Below are positions 60,221 through 64,000 of a DNA stretch of 64,000 nucleotides, piece after piece. The notes under the pieces are model-generated. The model saw only the letters and a list, made by a program, of their open reading frames with translations, did no database searches and had not been told where the DNA came from. A program made the position numbers and the translations under genes. Within the stretch, counting starts at the first letter, position 1, and every line of letters starts with the position of its first letter. The stretch is from Streptomyces seoulensis (GTDB lineage: Bacteria; Actinomycetota; Actinomycetes; Streptomycetales; Streptomycetaceae): assembly GCA_013364255.1 (NCBI GenBank), contig CP054936.1, positions 5,176,853 through 5,240,852 of the forward strand. The letters run 5' to 3'.

Positions 60221-60513
60221 GGTGCCGACCCGTCTCCGCGCCGGCCACTTGAACGGCCCGGAAGTCCGTCGTTCGCCGAGGACGACCCGGCGTGACGGCC
60301 GGAGTGCGTGGTGCCCTCGGTAGGTCCACCGTACGCCGCCCGCGATCGGTAACGGCTGCGCCGCGGGGAGTCAGGAGTACGGTGGGGAGGGTCGAGGGTC
60401 CTTCGTACTCCGGTGACCGGGCTGGTCTCGTCCTCGGCGCGCGGCACATCACGGATGAGCCGCGCGACAACACGGGCCCAGCGTCTTTCGCGGCCCGGGA
60501 CAGGTTCCGCCCG

Positions 60514-60909
60514 ATGACCACCGAATCCGCTCCACCGCCGTACCCGCTGCCGATCGGGGAGACGTCGGACGATCAGCCCGCCGATGGCAGGGTCGAGGTC
60601 CGTATCGTCTCCCTGGACGCCGAGGCGGCCCGGGACGTCGCGGACGCCCTGCGACTGCTGTTCGCCGGGGGCGAGCAGCGCAGCTACCCGGCGTTCCCGT
60701 CGGGCACGGGCACCCGGCTGCACCTCACGCTCGACCCCGCGCGGGCCGCCGACTCGCTCCGCTCCTGGCTGGAGGCCAGCAGACCACAGGTCGACCGGAC
60801 ACATCCGGGCGAGACCGTGCCCTTCCCCACCCCGTCGGACCGTTACGCGCCCGCCGGACCCCCGGCCGCGGCGAGCCCCGCGCCTTCCTCACCGCAGGAG
60901 TCCTCATGA
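60514..60909 (+). CDS. Hypothetical acidic protein coupled to a DUF5994 gene
   Basis: The 131-residue protein starts MTTESAPPPYPLPIGE and has a compact alpha/beta core (VEVRIVSLDAEAARDVADALRLLFAGGEQRSY). Its stop overlaps the next ATG (ATGA at 60906-60909), so the two proteins are made together. No known family. A stress-signalling role is inferred from linkage. Confidence 0.6.
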   Translation: MTTESAPPPYPLPIGETSDDQPADGRVEVRIVSLDAEAARDVADALRLLFAGGEQRSYPAFPSGTGTRLHLTLDPARAADSLRSWLEASRPQVDRTHPGETVPFPTPSDRYAPAGPPAAASPAPSSPQESS

Positions 60910-61322
60910 CCACCGCCCCCTCGCTCCACCCGCCTGCCGCCCGGCTGCGGCTGGGAGCGCAGCCCGGCCAGGGCGGCGCCGTCCGGCGCATCGACGGCGC
61001 CTGGTGGCCGAGGTCGTACGACCTGACCGCCGAACTGCCCGGCCTGATCGCCGCGTTGCCGCTCCGCTGGGGACACGTCACCAGCGTCCTCGTGAACGGG
61101 GCGATGTGGTCGCTGTCCGGTGACGGCACGCCCGTCGGCGACTGGCAGGTGCACATGCGCCGTCCGGGTTCGCCGCGAGCCGAGGACACCGTCTGCCTGC
61201 TCACTCCCGGGCAGGGCCGCTGGGACCTGCTCGTCGTGCCGCCCGCGGCCACGGCGGAGGAGGCCGAACGGCTCATGACGACGGCCACCGCGGACGTCTC
61301 TCGCAGTGGACGCCCCGCCTGA
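60906..61322 (+). CDS. DUF5994 family protein (second copy)
   Basis: The 138-residue protein shows the DUF5994 core: ARLRLGAQPGQGGAVRRIDGAWWPRSYDL, ELPGLIAALPLRWGHVTSVLVNGAMW and WDLLVVPPAATAEEAERLM. It is translationally coupled to the hypothetical gene upstream. Paralogue of 58422-58931. Confidence 0.87.
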   Translation: MTTAPSLHPPAARLRLGAQPGQGGAVRRIDGAWWPRSYDLTAELPGLIAALPLRWGHVTSVLVNGAMWSLSGDGTPVGDWQVHMRRPGSPRAEDTVCLLTPGQGRWDLLVVPPAATAEEAERLMTTATADVSRSGRPA

Positions 61323-61450
61323 CCCGGCGTTCACGGGACGCCGGGCCCGACTAGGGCGGTGCGGAGCAGGCGATCCTTTGATCCGCGCCCAGGAGGGCCC
61401 GTCGTGGTGCGGGACGAAGGGGAGGGAGGGCCCCGTCCGGGTCAGCCGGG

Positions 61451-61807
61451 TCACTCGGGGAGTTGGGCCAGGGCGAGGGCGAGCGTCTGCTGCGTTTTGA
61501 AGAGTTCGTCGACTCCGGTGCGGTACAGGCGCCGGGCGAAGGAGCCCGTGACGGGGCCGAGCAGGACGAGCCCGCGGGGAGTCGTGTACGCGTGGAGCAG
61601 GAAGCCGAGGAGGACCTCGTCGCCGAAGTCCAGTCCGGAGAGGTCGACCACGAGCGGGCGGCCGGTGGCTCCGGCGTCCCGGAACGCCTGCTCCAGGACA
61701 GTGACGTTCCACGCTCCGGTACTGCCGAGCAGGGCCAGGACGCAGGCGTTGGGGCGGGTGACCTCGGTGATCCGGACCGACAGACCATCGGGCGGGCGTT
61801 CCTGCAT
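61451..61807 (-). CDS. STAS-domain protein lacking the canonical phospho-serine
   Basis: The 118-residue protein has the STAS fold (VLALLGSTGAWNVTVLEQAF, RPLVVDLSGLDFGDEVLLGFLL). In SpoIIAA-type antagonists the motif is DSSGLG with a phosphorylated Ser; here it is DEVLLG, so no Ser/Thr is available. It may be a constitutive anti-sigma binder or a stressosome-type scaffold. It lies between DUF5994 genes and a phosphatase gene. Confidence 0.85.
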   Translation of the reverse strand: MQERPPDGLSVRITEVTRPNACVLALLGSTGAWNVTVLEQAFRDAGATGRPLVVDLSGLDFGDEVLLGFLLHAYTTPRGLVLLGPVTGSFARRLYRTGVDELFKTQQTLALALAQLPE

Positions 61808-61889
61808 GTCTGGTGCCTTCTATCCGTCATGACGCCGTTCATGCACTGTCCGGCGCCGGAAGTCGCACGGCTGGTCGCCCGTCCGGGGA

Positions 61890-63224
61890 TCAGGGGCGTG
61901 GGGGGACGCGCAGGGACAGCAGGGCGGTGTCGTCGCTGGCCCAGCCTCCGTGGTGGCCGGCCAGGACGTCGGCGATGTGAGCGTTGGTGGCGGCCGCGTC
62001 CATGCCGTGGGTGTCGGCGAGGGCCCGGGCGAGGGCCTCTTCGTCGAAGATCGGCCGGTGGGGCAGGGGGCTGCGCGGATCGGGGCGGCTTTCGCAGGCG
62101 CCGTCGGTGTAGAGGAACAGCAGTTCGCCGGGGGCGAGCCTGAACCGCACGTCGGTGAGACGGACGGTGGGCATGACGCCGAGGAGGGTGCCGGGGACGC
62201 CGGTCTCCTGGACGCGGCCGTCGGCGCGGCGGATGAGGGCCGGGGGATGCCCGGCCGTGCACAGCCGTCCGGCCGCGCCGGTGGGGGTCGTGCGGAAGGT
62301 GGCCTGGACGGCGGTCAGGTAGCGCGGAGCGCGTTGGGCGAGCATGGCGGTGTTCAGCCGGTCCAGCACCGCGGCGGGCGAGAGGTGGTCGCCGGCGTCC
62401 GCGCGCAGCGTGTAGCGGGCCAGGGCGGTCACCTTGGCCGCTTCGGTGCCCTTGCCGCAGACGTCGCCCAGCACGGCCGTCCACCACGGCCCGCGGGCGT
62501 GGAAGAGATCGTAGAAGTCGCCGACCACCTCCACGTCACCGGTGGCGGCCAGGTAGCGGGCCGAGGCGTCCAGGCCGGGAACCGGTCGCAGCACCGGGGG
62601 CAGGAGGCTGTCCTGGAGGCTCCGGGCCAGATCCCGCGAGACGGCCAGCGCGTTCCGCGCGCTGTGCAGTGCGCTCTGCGCGACGCTCAGCGAGATCCGC
62701 AGGTTGATCTCGTTGGCCACCGCCCGGGCCAGGACGGCGAGTGACTCCAGCTCGTGCTGCTCCCACCGCCGGGGGTTGGCGTCGATGACGCACATCGTCC
62801 CGATCGCCTGTCCGTCGGCGGTGACGATGGGGAAGCCGGCCCAGGCGCCGACCCCCCACGGGCCGATCGCCCGGTGCCCGGCGGTGCGGGGGTCTTTCTC
62901 GGCGTCCTCCACGACGAACGGGCCGTTCGCTCCGACGGCGAAGTAGCAGAAGCTGTCACCCACCGCGTTCTGCCAGTTCTCCACACCCCCGTACGCCAGG
63001 TGCGGCACCGACTTCCAGTAGGTACGCGTCTTCCCCACGAACGTGATCGCCGAGATGGCCGCACCCGTGATCGACACCGCCAGCCGTGCAAGGTCATCGA
63101 ACACCTGCTCGGGAGCGCTGCCGATCATCCCGCTGGCCTCCAGCGCCGCCAGCCGGGCCGGGTCCGACAGCACCGCCGGCAGCCCGTCCTCCCGCATTCC
63201 GCCGGGATACTCCAACTCGCCCAC
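61890..63224 (-). CDS. GAF-SpoIIE/PP2C serine phosphatase
   Basis: The 444-residue protein (GTG 63224) has an N-terminal GAF domain (about 25-185: ITGAAISAITFVGKTRTYWKS, GDSFCYFAVG, IGTMCVIDANPR), then a coiled linker and the PP2C/SpoIIE domain with DVEVVGDFYDLF, LGDVCGKGTEAAK, FLYTDGACES and ASDDTALLSL. The full set of aspartates is present. GAF ligands may be redox or small molecules. It probably acts on the STAS proteins nearby. An internal ATG (MREDGLPAV) is an alternative start. Confidence 0.93.
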   Translation of the reverse strand: MGELEYPGGMREDGLPAVLSDPARLAALEASGMIGSAPEQVFDDLARLAVSITGAAISAITFVGKTRTYWKSVPHLAYGGVENWQNAVGDSFCYFAVGANGPFVVEDAEKDPRTAGHRAIGPWGVGAWAGFPIVTADGQAIGTMCVIDANPRRWEQHELESLAVLARAVANEINLRISLSVAQSALHSARNALAVSRDLARSLQDSLLPPVLRPVPGLDASARYLAATGDVEVVGDFYDLFHARGPWWTAVLGDVCGKGTEAAKVTALARYTLRADAGDHLSPAAVLDRLNTAMLAQRAPRYLTAVQATFRTTPTGAAGRLCTAGHPPALIRRADGRVQETGVPGTLLGVMPTVRLTDVRFRLAPGELLFLYTDGACESRPDPRSPLPHRPIFDEEALARALADTHGMDAAATNAHIADVLAGHHGGWASDDTALLSLRVPPRP

Positions 63225-63451
63225 GACCCGTCTCTTTCCCGGCCCACCGCAGGATCTCACGAGCCAGCCAACCACAGCTCCCCGGCCCTGTCAGCTACGG
63301 GTCGACCGACCTCTCCAGCCCGATCGGCCGGAGCCGGTCCGTCGGCGGACGAGGGCCGGCCCAAGCGGTCGGCGCAGCACCGCAGTCCAGGAAGCCGGCG
63401 TCACGTGGACGCCAAGGGCGCGCGGCCCTCCGATTGGATCCGACAGCAAAC

Positions 63452-63478
63452 AAGGCCCAGGTCTCAGACCTGGGCCTT
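63452..63478 (-). terminator. Terminator of tRNA-Gly(CCC)
   Basis: AAGGCCCAGGTC-TCA-GACCTGGGCCTT, immediately 3' of the tRNA gene on the minus strand. Confidence 0.85.
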
Positions 63479-63483
63479 CTCTC

Positions 63484-63557
63484 TGGAGCGGGTGACGAGA
63501 ATCGAACTCGCGCTCTCAGCTTGGGAAGCTGATGTTCTACCATTAAACTACACCCGC
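63484..63557 (-). tRNA. tRNA-Gly (anticodon CCC)
   Basis: The minus strand folds as a full cloverleaf: acceptor GCGGGTG/CACCCGC, D-arm GTTTAATGGTAGAAC, anticodon stem TCAGC/GCTGA with loop TTCCCAA (CCC at 34-36), T-loop GTTCGATTC, discriminator T and encoded CCA. Its 3' 48 bp are duplicated at 56806-56853. tRNA-Gly genes are known integration targets in actinobacteria. Confidence 0.95.
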
Positions 63558-63838
63558 GTGAGCCGTCGACGGAGTCGATGATCGGCGCTCGCTCACTGTA
63601 CCCCATCCCTGGCCCCCGGTGTCCAAGCCGTGGGGCCGGCGTGCGTTTCAGGGGTGTGCCCGGAGGGCATCCGCGCTGCGGGCGGGGCGAGTTGGGGCGT
63701 AACCTGGCGCCCGGCGGGGCGTTGGCCAGGGGGCGGAGTGCCGCCTGGAGGACCGTCGCTTTGATCCCGTACTGTGTGCTTTTGCCGTCCAGCGGCAGAA
63801 GGCCGGACGGGGTTCTGGGGAAGGGACTTGAGGGCTTG

Positions 63839-63997
63839 ATGGAGCGCACCGTCGTCCGCTGTGCCGAAGGGCACGTGTTCAGCACCGTTTCGTTCCCGAT
63901 GCAGCAGGCCGGGCGGCTCGGCCCCGGCCGGCTCGTGCGGTGCCCTCGATGCGCCCGGCTCCGCAGCGCGGTGCCGGTGACCCTCGAGCGGCGTTAG
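63839..63997 (+). CDS. Small zinc-ribbon protein
   Basis: The 52-residue protein (MERTVVRCAEGHVFSTVSF...) has Cys-x3-His and CPRC motifs, a short zinc ribbon. ATG 63839 follows GAAGGGAC and GAGGG purine tracts; the longer upstream frame is Arg/Gly-rich. Such mini zinc-ribbon proteins are common in Streptomyces; role unknown. Confidence 0.65.
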   Translation: MERTVVRCAEGHVFSTVSFPMQQAGRLGPGRLVRCPRCARLRSAVPVTLERR

Positions 63998-64000
63998 AGG

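Noticed and set aside
57061..63224. Integrase gene for the tRNA-bracketed segment
   Set aside because: No R-H-R-Y recombinase pattern or serine integrase signature was found in any frame between the tRNA fragment and the tRNA gene.

Overview
The window is actinobacterial chromosomal DNA, almost certainly Streptomyces. It has very high GC with GC-rich third codon positions, frequent GTG starts and GTGA/ATGA gene overlaps. The gene families are typical of the genus: fused SecDF, DUF5994 proteins, SpoIIE-type phosphatases with STAS proteins, an ECF41-type sigma factor and SUKH-linked toxins. Functions are inferred from motifs read by eye; no database search was run.

Layout. 1-10.7 kb is ordinary core: the end of a 2OG-oxygenase-like gene, a beta-hydroxyacid dehydrogenase, a minus-strand block (two-component system, small Thr-rich membrane protein, SecDF, rhomboid-like membrane protein), then two TraR/DksA-type proteins, an actin-like protein and an Rv1733c-like membrane protein. 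11704-17664 is a complete Tn3-family transposon with 38-bp terminal inverted repeats (36/38 match) and a perfect 5-bp target duplication (GAGGC). It carries tnpA, a tyrosine recombinase (TnpI type) and two passengers, an SDR oxidoreductase and a GlcG/HbpS-like protein. It sits in the 3' end of a winged-helix gene whose original tail can be read on the other side of the element.

18.8-34.5 kb holds a DCC1-family oxidoreductase; a flotillin, a 1670-residue AAA+ ATPase and a 53-residue membrane peptide in one operon; a PAP2 phosphatase; a MerR-like regulator; a DEAD-box helicase and cold-shock protein; and an ECF41 sigma factor next to a flavoprotein dehydrogenase. 34.7-43.1 kb has a large secreted FG-GAP protein, then a minus-strand four-gene conflict cassette: SUKH-like/deaminase fusion, P-loop/beta-propeller protein, helical toxin with a C-terminal deaminase, and SUKH-type immunity protein. 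43.4-48.9 kb contains small and membrane proteins, a two-component pair in which both genes have lost internal segments, and a secreted PA14/fibronectin protein.

49.6-55.6 kb is a copper island: CsoR, a His-rich secreted protein, CopZ, CopA and an MFS exporter, with five CsoR-type operator palindromes in two clusters. The second cluster puts the MFS exporter under the same control. 56.8-63.6 kb is bracketed by a 48-bp tRNA-Gly 3' fragment and the intact tRNA-Gly(CCC) gene. Between them lies a partner-switching signalling cluster: two SpoIIE/PP2C phosphatases, two STAS proteins lacking the usual phospho-Ser, and two DUF5994 proteins. No integrase was found there, so this may be a decayed integrated segment.
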